The position numbers and the translations under genes were made by a program. A stretch of 64,000 nt of DNA, from assembly GCF_905475345.1 (NCBI RefSeq), contig NC_066603.1, positions 434,001 through 498,000 of the forward strand, written 5' to 3'. The notes beneath the pieces are model-generated. The model saw only the letters and a list, made by a program, of their open reading frames with translations, did not search any database and was not told where the DNA came from. The DNA is from Vespula vulgaris (taxonomy: Eukaryota; Arthropoda; Insecta; Hymenoptera; Vespidae). The first letter of the stretch is position 1; every line of letters begins with the position of its first letter. Positions 12,537-24,746 of the stretch are shown here, piece by piece.

Positions 12537-15500
12537 ATGGGAAATCAACTAGTGGGCATTGCCCCCAGCCAAATATTTCCAGTAGAACATTATTTAACAG
12601 ATCACAATGATTTACTATTCGACGTTAAGTAAGTAGTCTAACCTTATCCGATTTCATTAATTTCATCTGTTACCTGTAAACCTGTCAAAAGTGTACGTGA
12701 CAATTGATGCATTGTTGATCTACACATAGAAAAACTATTGTTGTTATATAGCCTAGGAAGCACTAGATTTTTCAAAGTAGCACGAGCACGAAGCGAAGAG
12801 GGATTGATAGTAGTTAAAGTTTTTGCAATACACGATCCAACATTACCACTGTCAGCTTATAAGGAGAAACTAGAAGAAATTAGATCAAAGCTTGCTTCTG
12901 CAGTAAATTGTTTACCCTTTCAAAGAACGATTGTAAGTCTTACTAAATGTTACAAAATAATTATATACTTACTGTTATTAACAATAACATCAAGGAGACC
13001 GTATCTTTATCAGTTGACAGAAAAGGCTGGCTCGATAATGAGGGAATACGTAAAATATTCTTTGTACGATAGAATCAGTACTAGGCCGTTTTTAACAAGC
13101 ATTGAAAAAAAGTGGATTACTTTCCAAGTTCTCTATGCGCTTCATCAAGCTCATAAGGTAAACCTATAATACTTGATACTTTGTAAAATAAAGTTATATA
13201 AGTATTTTTCATTTTTTATCACAGTTTGGTGTTTGTCACGGAGACATAAAACTAGAAAATATAATGATAACCAGCTGGAACTGGGTACTGCTGACAGATT
13301 TCGCGAGTTTTAAACCAACCTATCTACCAGAAGATAATCCTGCTGATTTCTCTTATTTTTTTGACACATCAAGAAGAAGAACATGTTATATAGCACCTGA
13401 AAGATTTGTAAAAACACTTTCCTCTGAATTGAGCAATACCATTTTACTACCTGAACAAGAAGTAAAAACTGGTGATTTAAATCCAATGATGGATATCTTT
13501 TCTGCAGGTTGTGCTTTAACAGAATTATATAACGAAGGACATCCGCCGTTTGACTTCTCTCAACTTTTAGGTATTTTGAATATTTTTAGTAGATGCAATT
13601 GCTATAAGAACGTAAATTTTCTAACTTGAATTGTTTTATTACTCTATGCTATCTCAAGCATATAGGAATAACGAATATTCGGTCGCTAAACATCTGGATT
13701 CCATAGAAGATGTTGGTATACGAGAGCTACTTGGTTCTATGCTGGAAAGGAACCCTGCGAATCGAAAATGCGCAGAGATTTATTTGGCGCAAGCCCGTGG
13801 AACGGTCTTTCCTGAATATTTTTATTCTTTTCTACAGTCTTACATGCTCATTTTCTCAGCAGCACCCATTCTTTCGCCGGATGAGAAAATAAATAGATTG
13901 AAAAAAGATATTGGAAATATTATAAGCATATTTAAAGCGGAAGAAACTGAGAGAATAAAGATGAATCAAAAGAATGGCCAATGTGAAAGTAATGTGGAAT
14001 CTACGAAAGAAGATTCTGGTCAAAGCGAAGAAAATACAGTAATTGAAACTGACAGTGATCAAAGCTTTGATAAGAGCGAATTAAATCAAGTAGATCAGAA
14101 AACCTCGTCAATACCTGACACTGGCTGTGATATTGCGACTGAACAGAATTTGCAGTCTAAACAATCTCAAGCAGCGGGAAAAAATAGTACGGAGATAGAT
14201 AAGAAAACTATTACTCCTGCTGAGATTTTAGAAGGTCTCGTTATTGTGACACAACTTGTAACCTCCTGTATAAGAGGTCTGCATCATTCTCAATCTAAGC
14301 TACAGAGTTTAGAAATTTTGCTTGAACTAGCGGAAAATACATCGGACGAAACAATTCTTGACAGAATTTTGCCGTACATCGTAAGTATTTATTTATCACG
14401 TTACAGAACTCTTCGGAAAATGGCGTATAGCATACAAACTATTGTATCTTTATAGTTTCATTTAGTTCATGATCCAGCACCACGCGTAAGAGTATCCGCT
14501 ATTCATACGTTAACGAAATGTTTGCATCTTGTGAAATCGATCCCACCCTCCGATGTGAATATATTTCCCGAATATATTCTGCCAGGCTTATCGCATATTA
14601 CTCAAGATGAGGCAGTCATTGTTAGAGCAGCTTATGCAGAAAACATCGCTCATCTCGCTCATATTGCGTTACGATACCTTGAGAATTCTCACTTATCTAA
14701 TCTTGGGAACAAAGAAGGACCAAAGCCTAGTTACGATAGTGAGCTGCAAACGTTGCACGAAATGGTAAACAGAACTATGATTACATATAATATTTTACAG
14801 TTATAGCTGCATAATTTCTGATGGCGTATACTATAGCATAGTACTTTACGTTTAGGTGCAACAATCTGTGTCCATGCTTTTAACAGATCCGCAAAACTTG
14901 GTAAAGCAAACTTTGATGGAAAATGGAATAAACAAATTATGTGTATTTTTTGGAAAACAAAAAGCAAATGACATTTTATTGAGTCACGTTATCACTTTTT
15001 TAAATGACAAAGAGGATAAAGAGCTTAGAGGATCGTTTTTCGAATGTATAGTCGGCGTAGCAGCTTATGTTGGCTGGCATAGTAGTCCAATACTTATGCC
15101 TCTTCTTCAACAAGGTTTAGCAGATCCCGAAGAATTTGTTACGACAAAAGCTATTAACGCGATGACAACTCTTACGGAGTTGGGTTTATTACATAAATCT
15201 GCTTTGTATCAACTTCTATCCGAAACTATGGTTTTTTTGGTATGTAACGATAGAACCATAGTTTTTACCAAATATTTTTCTTAATGGTCAGTTTGAAGAT
15301 AACACGAACAAAAAATGACATTGTCACAGGTACATCCGAACTTGTGGATCAGGCATGCAACTGTAGGATTTATATCGGCGTCAGCGAGAACACTCAATGT
15401 AGTCGATGTACAATGTAAAGTTCAAACGATGATACAACCATATTTAAAGCATCCACTTATTCAGATCGAGAAGGAAGTTCTATTGTTAGAAGCTCTCGTG

Positions 15501-18187
15501 GCTCCTATTCTACGTATAATTTATGATGAGGTAATAAAATGTAATGACATAGAGAAATTATTTCAAGTCCTTGAACAAAGACAATCTGCAAGAGTCGAGG
15601 CAACTACAGGAATCGTTCCACGATATAATGATATGTCAATTTCGTTAAGCAAAGTAAGTCTAACGGTTATTGAGGTAAATCAATTACTCGCAATGTAATT
15701 ATGGAGAACTGAACGAATCTCTTAGCTTTTTAGACGTTTGAATTCCGAATCTATGACGGAAACGGTTGAGGACCAATTGCTCATAATGAAACCACATTTA
15801 ATGAAAATAAATAAATACCGTAATTCGGTCGATACCAAACAGAGCACGGTCAAACCTCTGGATGGAAAATTAGAGTTGAATACTATGAAGGATAAAATAA
15901 GACATCACATCGTCATACTGTATCCAGATACAAAAGGTGATTTAGGTCTTCCATCTTATAAACGATTGGATAGAAGAACGTCCGACACTACCGGTACTTA
16001 TGCCTCGATGAATCAAGAATGGCGCACGATGTTTGCAGCACAAGACAATACTCAGGTACCATCATAAAGTTTAGTTAAAATTTCCTTTGGCAAAGACTTA
16101 AAAAGTGTACTTGTTTCGAATAATTTAGCATACGGTCTTAAAGTTGGCGGATATGACTGGAAATAGTGGAAGTCCTAATCAAAGTATGCATGGAGGTGAT
16201 ATACACTTGTCGCCACAACATAGTCTGTCTGACATGAATAGTATAAACGAACATTCTCTACACGAACGATCTTACATACAATGTATGATACTCCATAAGA
16301 TAATCTTACTTGTTTCTAATGCATGAAGAGTTTCCTAAAATTTTGGCATTGCAACAGATGCAACACTTTATGGTTTTGCAGATCGATGTGCACCTTGCAG
16401 ATTAGAAGTAAGACAATTGACTTATAGAAAACAAGAGCAGCATGCGGCTGCTTTAAGGGCACAACATTGGGCTGATAATATTGCATGGCAAACTGGTAAA
16501 TAAAAGTGATTATATATTTCTCAGAAGCAATACTGCTTACCTATTATTTATTTAATTAATGCCAATGGTAACAAAAGGCTCTAGATTACTACCAAGTGGA
16601 TGGAGACCACGAGGTGTTCCCGTTGCTCATCTCCACGAACATAGAGCTGCAGTTAATAGATTAGTGTCTATTCCAGACAGTAGTCTCTTTGCTAGTTCTT
16701 CGGCGGATGGATGCATTAAGATATGGGATGCTAGCAGAATGGAGGGTCGAAGCATTGTTAATCGTTCTAGGTATTTTGATTGAAATTACATTCGGAAATC
16801 TCTTCAAAGATCTATTGTTCAATGACGTACACACCTATGCGCGCACGCACACACACATACACACACACACACGCACACACACACACTATTATAAATATAT
16901 ATACATATATACATGTGTACACTTCGTGTAATAGGCAAACGTACATGCACAGAGGTGGTCCTCTTGTTGGTTTAGCTGTCTGTGAACAGGGACAATCGAT
17001 AGCAAGTTCTGCTAGCCAATCTGGAACAGTATTTATATTGAGGATAGAACCAAATTCCAGTAAAATGAGTGTTCTTTACTCTCGACAGTTGGACGTTCAA
17101 GTGATATATTCTTCTTCTTATCTACTAAAGATCATTAATAAACTTCGGTAGTTATTAATAGAGAAAAACAATCCTTATTTTTTAGGACGAAGGATGTGCA
17201 GTCGACATACAATATTTAGATTCTGGATCGCAATCAGTTCTTGTGTACGCTTCGCTGTATGGATCCTTAGTAGGATGGGACTTGCGATGTCCTGGAACGA
17301 CGTGGCGATTGGAAAATGATTTGAAGTATGGAATAATAACTTCATTTTGTGTCAATAGTTATCAGCAATGGTTAACTCTTGGTACAAGCTCAGGTGTCCA
17401 TACTTGTTGGGATTTAAGATTCCAATTACCTATTACCAATATCAAACATCCAACAGGTAATCGTCGATATTATTACAGTATCATAAGTGATTCGTAATTG
17501 AATCTATCGATTCTATTGTACATGACTTAGGAGCAAGAGTTAGGAAAGTTATAACGCATCCTACTGAACATTCATGGATAATATCAGCCGTACAAGGGAA
17601 CAATGAAATTTCCATGTGGAATTTGGAAACGGATTTCAGACAAATGGTACTTTGGGCGTCGAGCGCGCCACCGCTCAGTCATAGTCAAGGTGGTCACAGC
17701 GTTTGCTCGATGTATTCGGGATGCATCGATCGTTCGGGCTTCTTGTTAGCCGGTGGAACCGATATGCGATTACGTTTTTGGGACTTGAACACACCCAATG
17801 ACTCTCACGTTGCATTACCCGCAGCCAATGACGTTGTTCCTCCAAATTCATACGCATATGAGTTAGTATTTAGTTATGCTCCAAAAATATATTCTCGAAA
17901 TAGGTCGCTTTACGGTTTACGGTTGATCATATACGTTCGTCGATGCGATTGTTCACAGACAACGCTTGATAGATGGTACAAACGTAGTTCAAGAAGTACT
18001 AGCGGGTGGTTGTTCTATGCCCTCGTCAGGAGGAGGCAGTAATGTCAGAGGAAGAAATCCAGAGGAAGGTGGACAAGGACCAGAAACTCCGCCATCTGGT
18101 CATCACGACACTATATCTGCCGTAGCTATGTCCAATACGTGTATACTCACGGGCAGTACCGACGGATTAATACAAGTTTGGAAATGA
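12537..18187 (+). CDS. Vps15: Vps15 / PIK3R4, regulatory subunit of class III PI3-kinase
   Basis: Sixteen exons: 12537-12628, 12752-12932, 13014-13157, 13225-13570, 13659-14380, 14456-14764, 14856-15239, 15330-15653, 15726-16055, 16129-16282, 16358-16495, 16578-16770, 16935-17100, 17186-17456, 17531-17861, 17959-18187. Together they give 1437 aa (human protein 1358 aa). The start MGNQLVGIAPSQIF matches the conserved myristoylated N-terminus. The kinase domain has the VVKVF lysine (K53), HGDIKLEN (D146) and DFA (164-166) in place of DFG, and no normal glycine-rich loop, as in the family. A Ser/Glu/Gln-rich linker near residues 340-420 precedes HEAT-type repeats; WD40 repeats run from about residue 1050 to the end (VQGNNEISMWNLET, GSTDGLIQVWK). 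The protein scaffolds Vps34 with Beclin 1 on endosomes and autophagosomes. A possible poly(A) signal is at 18809. The acceptor of exon 3 is the least certain junction. Confidence 0.95.
16841..16887. repeat. (CA)n microsatellite in Vps15 intron 12
   Basis: Nearly pure CA units with single GC/AT interruptions, inside the 164-bp intron between the exons ending at 16770 and starting at 16935. It accounts for much of that intron. Confidence 0.9.
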
Positions 18188-18929
18188 TTGTTTTCTTTTA
18201 TCGTCACTCGCTATACATCCGTTTAAGCTTTTGTAAAATATCGTTCCCTCTATGCAAGATTCTTATTGCAAAACAAATTTGTAAATTTACAAATAATGGG
18301 ACATCGACATTTTATATACGAGACTCCTATGGTAATATTTCTGTGATTCTAAATTGTATATATTCGTATATATATACACTTTGTATTAGCTGTTAATAGC
18401 CACGGTAACATTAATCACGCAAGAATCGTTAAAGCGTAGAAATTCGAGACGCATTTCGTAATGAAAGAAACATGAAAACTTACCGTATTTTAAGATAATA
18501 TTTCATATTTACTGTAAATAATTTATTTTTGTACGTTACATAGTACATACTCGATAATAGAAGAAGAATATTCCAAGATGACTAAATTATACGATTTATA
18601 ACCATGTACGGTTCGAGAACTGGATTCTCATTGGAATAAGGAAATCGATGAAAGATGTACAAAGCTTTTCTCATTCGTATGCTTGCCTATTTTCTGCATA
18701 ATTCATAAACACGACAGATAGGCGATTCGTGACTCTAGTGTAAATGCTTATATAGAAAAACTATATATCGACTGAAATACTTTTAAATAGAATTTAGAAC
18801 ATTATTATAATAAATTCATATTTTTAAAACTAACATTTTTAATAACAATCGTGTACCTTAATCTCTAATATTTGGCACGAACACGTCAATACGACGAATT
18901 TGAAATATGTAATCATGGAACAAAAGGTA
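18188..18929. other. Convergent 3' region, Vps15 and secreted-protein gene
   Basis: The 3' ends face each other over 742 bp. A plus-strand AATAAA lies at 18809-18814 and a minus-strand AATAAA at 18522-18527, so the two untranslated regions could overlap as sense and antisense. Confidence 0.45.
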
Positions 18930-19178
18930 TTACCATGGACAAACTGGGGCAGCTGGGTAAGGTGAGCGTCCTGGAGATGCATACGGATCGGCATTTATCG
19001 TTCTGCAAATATCTTTCCAACGTTCCTTACCGGTTTTTCCTTGGCGTTGTTGATAACGTTGATTTAGATAATAATCAGATCTCTGATTGGAATAAGGTTT
19101 TTGTCCCAGTAGTATATCCAACCATCGCACGCAAAGAACATTGCCAATCAATAATAAAAGGAGAAAGAACGTTTTCAT
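18930..19178 (-). CDS. Small secreted protein, unrecognised
   Basis: A single-exon frame of 82 codons. The start MKTFFLLLLLIGNVLC is a textbook signal peptide: Lys2, a hydrophobic core of about 12 residues, small residues before a likely cleavage after Cys16 or nearby. The mature part, about 66 residues, is hydrophilic: Tyr/Gln/Arg-rich (DYYLNQRYQQRQGKTGKERW), then a C-terminal segment with two cysteines (DICRT and PVCPW) around a Pro/Tyr-rich stretch. That allows at most one internal disulfide. No transmembrane segment follows. A single dibasic-like site (GKER) could allow processing, but amidation-style GKR repeats are absent, so neuropeptide status is not supported. The minus-strand leader is AT-rich with TATATA about 120-140 bp upstream. 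I do not recognise the family; a gland or haemolymph protein is possible. Confidence 0.65.
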   Translation of the reverse strand: MKTFFLLLLLIGNVLCVRWLDILLGQKPYSNQRSDYYLNQRYQQRQGKTGKERWKDICRTINADPYASPGRSPYPAAPVCPW

Positions 19179-21859
19179 CTTCGCTGTGTTTGGGTTAGCG
19201 CGAAAGGAGTGCGATTTTTTTTTTTTTTTATTTTAATATATTACTGCTCCAATTTATGCATCACTGTTCTCTTCGAGACACTATTGACCTAGAATATATA
19301 TATATATATACGTATATATACCACGTATTGCTATCGCTACGTGTTATTATCGCTTAAGAAAATAAATTAAATCGACGAGAACGATTATACTTTAGCCGGG
19401 AAAGTAGATACGCTACGAATAAACAACGCATGTCAAAACGCGGCATATTACATCACGTACTTGACGCTCTCCTTTGTGACTTTCAAATTTCACACTTTCT
19501 GAGCAATATATAATCAGCGACAGTATCTCCTTTCTTTCCTATTTTTTTATCTTACTAATAAGATAAAGCTGATTTGATATCGATGAACTTTTCTTCAATA
19601 TCTGTTATTAAATTGTTATTGCACTGTAATTTCTCGTGTAATAATCCTCAAACAATTGGTATTTATCCTAGATGAGATTCTCTATTTAAAAGTTTAGAAC
19701 TTCCACGGTAAGAAATGCACTCTCGCAATGAAGAGATGCTGGATGCTTACTGTTCTTTTATATACCAAGCTCGCCCTACCGCTCAGAAAAATCGTGACGA
19801 TTAAACTTGCGAATACGCTCGTTCGTTGATAGCATATCCGTGCTTGAGAATACTTTGCCTTTAACATTTCTAATATTATTCCTAATAAAAAAGAATTCCC
19901 TGCAAGAAAGATTTATTTTTGTTAGATGATTCGTTTGATATTCCATATGAGAAAGTAAAATGACGAATAAAATGGGATACTCGATCGCATTGAACTTGGG
20001 GAAGTCCCTATCCGACCATTGTCCGAGTGATTCTCATTCATTCGAGGTAGCTATAATACGTTCTCGTATTCCACGTGCGTATAAATATCGTCTAAAGATA
20101 ATATGAACGTTGCCGATTTAATTGCAATTACTCATATCGTTTTCTCTAATCTACCAAACGATCGGGAGAGACATTCCACCTCTATAATTTGAAATAACAA
20201 GCTAACATTCCGTATGCAAGTGCATTTCATTTCGTAACACACCTGCAATATGGCTTTCTTTAGCACTCGGTAGTACTCCAGTTATTACGAGAAGTCAGTG
20301 TGACCCATATAATTTCATTCATAAGACTCGACGATAACATATGATTTCCATCCGTGGTTCCTATCTTTCACACGCACCAACAGAATTGATAGCTGCTTTA
20401 CATTGAAAAATATCGTGTCAAGGACGATCTATAAAGATTATGCATGTGTTTGCGCGTGTAACCGAACGATCGACGAGTCGAGCAAATCGATCCCTTCAAT
20501 TTTTTTAATTTTTTACATACGCATGTATATGTTAAATCATTCTATATTACTCGCTTGAAAAGCATTCTCGAGCTACAGAAGCTTCTTGTGAATTTGGAGA
20601 CCTTAAGTAGAAACGGTCTGTATCATAAAGTATCCAGACAGTTTAAAGCAAACTAATTCCGCAACTAGCACTATCATTTCCTATTACCGTAATAGCTGGT
20701 TTCCAGGCTACTAGACTATTAATAGCATTTGGCAGAGAAAGTCTACTCTTACGTTTTATCCGAAGCAGTTCAGCGCGATCCGATTTTCTATAATTCGGTA
20801 ACAAGTATATATGTTGGAAAGATATCTATTTATCGTATGGATCGTTATTGATTATGACGGGGTTAGCAATGGTGAACCTCGACCGTTGATAAAAATAACT
20901 GGTCACGGTCATCTTTCTAGAATGAAAAAAGAAAAGAAACTGTTAGATGGGAATTAAAATTTATCGTAATAATTTCAAGGATCAGATTTATCTCGTCGTT
21001 GAAAGGAACGCACAGAAGGAAATGCACGGAAAATATGAATTAAATGTAACAAAGAAATTCCTTTCATCGTTCCATCTTGCTCTTGCGACTTATTAGTATT
21101 CCGAAAGAATAACTCTGCACGAGTGAATATCAAGTAGCCGCTGCGTTCTTCTGATAAAATAGCATCTATATATTGTCAAGAAGTCGAAAAGAGATAAAAA
21201 TGAAATGAGGAAAAATAAATGAACGGAAAACTACTGGTATTATTTACCTGCTGGCATTAAAAACGATATTAGAAATCTTGAAAATAAAACAAGGAGACCG
21301 TTTAAAGGCTCTTAAGATTTCAAACGATCTTTAATACGTTTCGTGGCAGTGTGCCTGCTCAAAGAGCCAGGCATATCGTCGAAAATCTAGCAGAGAAGCA
21401 CGGTCACGAGGAATCGTCTAAATATTTTGGCGACTGGTTTCCCCGAAACCGCTTCTCATAGTCGACATCAAGGGTCATCGGTGCCACGTGCGTCAGTTCC
21501 GTTCAGTTCGCGATTGAGACGGTTTCTGCACTTTCGTCTGCGGCGGACGACCAACTTTAACGAATCACCGATTCTTTTAATGCGACGTCACCGTCTCTTG
21601 GAGTACCGCCAAAGGCAACTTTGAAACAAAACAAGCACGGAAGAGAACCGATCAACCGATTGTTTATGCCAATTATCAAAGACGTTTTAATGTGACGATA
21701 AAAACTTTCGTTTGATCGAGCCTGCAAATCGGCCATTATCGATTTTCATATCGATTTCTTCTCTTCTTCTTTCAAATTCTTTTCTCTCCATAATTTTGCG
21801 TCTGGGTTCTTCATGAAATAATGTCTATTGACTGAGGGAAATCATTCGTAAATGCGATT
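19179..21859. other. Intergenic interval upstream of the KChIP-like gene
   Basis: No coding exon recognised. It includes a TA microsatellite near 19292-19320 and a TATAAATA box at 20080-20087 with nothing recognisable behind it. Two arthropod initiators TCAGT lie at 21493 and 21503, about 360 bp before the KChIP-like start codon, in a locally GC-richer stretch (21420-21620). These are the best candidate start of that transcript. Confidence 0.4.
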
Positions 21860-22716
21860 ATGTCGTATAATTGTGATGTAACTAATCAAGATAGATCAGA
21901 AGTTCCGCGTCGACCTAGTTTGTCATGGAAAATGCAGCGTAGTCTTAAAAAAGTTAAAAAGAGCATTCAAAGAATAACCGGTATGATTACCAGACACATT
22001 AATTACTAAGATAATTAATACGACACGAAGTTTCTTTTGAATTTCTATTCCCACGTCTTATCGCGTATATATTCGCAGAGAACTTTCAGGACGAAGAAAA
22101 ACAGCAAACGTACGTCCTTCCAGAACGATTGTCTTCTTTGATGCATGGTACAGGATTTTCAAAGGAAGAGATACAGAGACTATATCGTGCTTTCAAACAG
22201 TATTGTCCAAGAGGAACCGTAACTACGAACGATATCAAGCCAGCCTACGCAAAACTTTTTCCACTGGGTGATTCTGCAAAATATGCACAAATGGTATTCA
22301 ATAATTTTGATAAAGATAAGGACGGCATTGTCACCTTTGGAGATTTGCTTCTAGGAATAGCGACGATCATAAAAGGAACTACCGATGAAAAACTTACATG
22401 GATATTTCAGTAAGAATCTTTACGTCCCCTGCGAGACCGAAAAAATCTTAAAACGAGACGCGTTTGGAATATCTTTAACTTTCTCAACTTACTTGCTTCT
22501 AGATTTTATGATTTGAATGGCGATGGTTGCATCTCGAAACACGAAATGATGATCGCTGTCTCTGCGATTTATGAAATGGTAAACAATGATCAAACTGTTT
22601 GGAGTATGGTAAACAGGCACGTGGACAGACTTTTTGAAAAGATGGATACTGATAAGGATGGAATGATATCCATAGAGGAATTCATAGCCAGCTGCAAAAA
22701 TGTACGAGCAGATTAG
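21860..22716 (+). CDS. KCNIP: Kv-channel-interacting-protein-like EF-hand calcium sensor
   Basis: Three exons, 21860-21980, 22079-22409 and 22503-22716, give 221 aa. The fold is that of the neuronal calcium sensor/KChIP family: a variable basic N-terminus (KMQRSLKKVKKSIQRIT), a degenerate first EF-hand around CPRGTVT (83-89), then three canonical loops: DKDKDGIVTFGD (118-129), DLNGDGCISKHE (154-165) and DTDKDGMISIEE (199-210). The N-terminus lacks MGxxxS, so it is not myristoylated, which favours KChIP over frequenin or neurocalcin. KChIPs bind the N-terminus of Kv4 (Shal) channels and raise their surface density and recovery rate. The start is the first ATG in frame with exon 2; an ATG 8 bp upstream is out of frame and closes quickly. 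An alternative upstream first exon with another N-terminus, common in this family, cannot be excluded. A poly(A) signal is at 23019. Confidence 0.9.
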
Positions 22717-23018
22717 AGTTTAATTAGATAATAAATAACATTATTATTTTTTATTGCAAAATCTTATGCCAACGAATGGTAAAAAGACGTTTAATTTAAT
22801 CTTCTTAAAAATATCTTTGTCTTTTTTTTTACAGGATAAGCTTATACAAAATCAACTGACAGAATTTAATAATTTTTGGTGGTAACATAGACTGAAAACA
22901 ATATACATAGTACCTAAGATATATGCTCTAATATCCCTTATAAATTCAGTACAAATATTATATACGTGACTGATCCTTTTTTAGTCAATTGTTTTGTAAA
23001 TATGTGATTTGATCCCAT

Positions 23019-23024
23019 AATAAA
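23019..23024 (+). terminator. Poly(A) signal AATAAA of the KChIP-like gene
   Basis: Canonical hexamer about 300 bp after the stop codon, in the 462-bp gap shared with the convergent Sec20 gene. Confidence 0.6.
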
Positions 23025-23178
23025 TAAAAATTATCATAAAACCTCGCTCTAACGAGTAATCAGTTCGTCGTCTCGTAGATCGTACGATCGTACAATCTTA
23101 TAAATAATACAATATTATAAATAAGAAAGGAATAAATCTGGAATTGTCTTGTATATTGTATAGAAGCCATTTGTACCT

Positions 23179-24034
23179 TCAAAACAGCCGTTTTTGTAAA
23201 ATATAGAAGACGCAAGCGAGAAAAAAAGCAAATGCTAAAACGAGTAGTACTTTGTCCGTAACTTCTCGTCTACCATATTTCCCTAACAACTTTCCTGATT
23301 GTACTATGACTTGCTGTTGATGTTCCAATTCGTTTTTAGTGCTAGACACTTTGTCGGACGATGTTACTAAAACAAAAAGTATAAATTAACTCGTGTTACA
23401 CCAGAGATATAAATAAAATAAGTAATCAAATTTTTCATTATATTCATACATAGTGTGTCCAGCGTATCCCCACTTTTTTGAGTTGTTTCAGCTAAATGTC
23501 TTGAAATACTTAATAGTTTTTCTGTCACTTGATTAGATGCACTTGCTAAACCTTGCTTATCCCGTCTTTTACGAAGAGCATTTTGTTGTTCTTCGGATAT
23601 CGAGAGTAAATCCTCTCTTGCCAATTTATCTATAACACATGCACTAATGACATTAGCTTTACGAAATGCTCCGAGAGATGCAGTTAACTGTTTTTTGTAT
23701 GTTTCAACTTCAGCTAGCAGTTCTGTTCTTTCCTTTTCATTTATTTTGGTTTCAGATAGAGAAGTCAATTTATCTATACTGGATCTTAATGCTGTAATTT
23801 TTTCCCTTCCTTCTGCATTGAGTTCATTAAGTAATTCTAAAGGACCGGTACATTGTTGTATATCCTATAAATTAAATTTTTACACGACTGTAATATGAGT
23901 ACAAATTGAGGTTATGAGATCGAATCAATTTTACGACAAAAAATTTTTGTGTTTACTTGTATCAAAGCAGTGAATTGTAGATGATTTTTTATTATCTCTT
24001 GTCGTATTAATTCCGTATGATTATTAATATCCAT
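23179..24034 (-). CDS. Sec20: Sec20 / BNIP1, vesicle transport SNARE
   Basis: Minus-strand exons 24034-23957, 23864-23450 and 23366-23179 give 226 aa with frame preserved. The protein has an N-terminal helical region, a conserved block (LRKRRDKQGLASASNQVTE), a SNARE helix (LLSISRHLAETTQKSGDTL), and a C-terminal anchor, about residues 204-221, ending in KRLF as in vertebrate BNIP1. It acts with Use1, syntaxin 18 and Sec22 in fusion of COPI vesicles with the ER. The final exon starts inside the SNARE helix, so the exon 2/3 boundary is a good check of the model. The gene is tail to tail with the KChIP-like gene (462 bp). Upstream, an AAAATGGCGAC box at about 24136 may belong to its promoter. Confidence 0.93.
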
Positions 24035-24746
24035 AGTTTTGATTATATTGCATATGTAAAGTCCTCTATCTACTCGTAAACATCGAGAAATACCGACAGA
24101 GTATATAATCTACACTTACCTACTGTGACATACAAAATGGCGACATTAATCGAAATTAATCGAATTAAAGGTGTTCATTACCTTTCGCTTGAAGCGTGTG
24201 CGACTTCAGCGACAGGTATGGATAAAATATGAACTACAGGTACGAGCGGGAAATATTGTCGTCGATATTAATTTATCGTATCAAATATTTTCGATCGTGT
24301 ATGAACGTGAAAAGAAATTAGAAATTTAAATTAATCTACAACCATTGATTTCTATTCTTTCAAAAATGTTAACAATATAAAACCACTGTGTGAGGTAGTA
24401 TAATTTATTATGTAAGTTGTATATAACTCTATGATACACAACTAGGTAATTTTTCGATTATGTTTATAATCACATTTAACGTAGGCTTTACTAAAATTAC
24501 GTACGTCTTTAAGACGCGTAAGCTTTTCAAGCTAAATCTTCTGTACATATTAAACTTTGTTACTGGTTTGACCAATTACGTAAAATTTATTTTTTAATAA
24601 ATAAATGTATAATATATTTATATGTAAAATAAACTCTATAATAGGATAATACTACAAGCATCTATAGATGTGTATGACTTTCATGACTGATTCTATATTA
24701 CATAATCCTTGTTAAATTTAATTCAAATAAGTTACTTTGAGTATTA
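24035..24746. other. Sec20 upstream region and IDH3B 3' region
   Basis: A minus-strand AATAAA (24586-24591) about 156 bp after the IDH3B stop is the likely poly(A) signal of that gene. The part near 24100-24250 is less AT-rich and holds the ATGGCGAC box, consistent with a Sec20 promoter. No other gene seen. Confidence 0.5.

Noticed and set aside
18872..19198. Plus-strand 108-codon open frame opposite the secreted-protein gene
   Set aside because: It begins at TTG, has no signal or domain, and is the antisense of a frame with a strong signal peptide.
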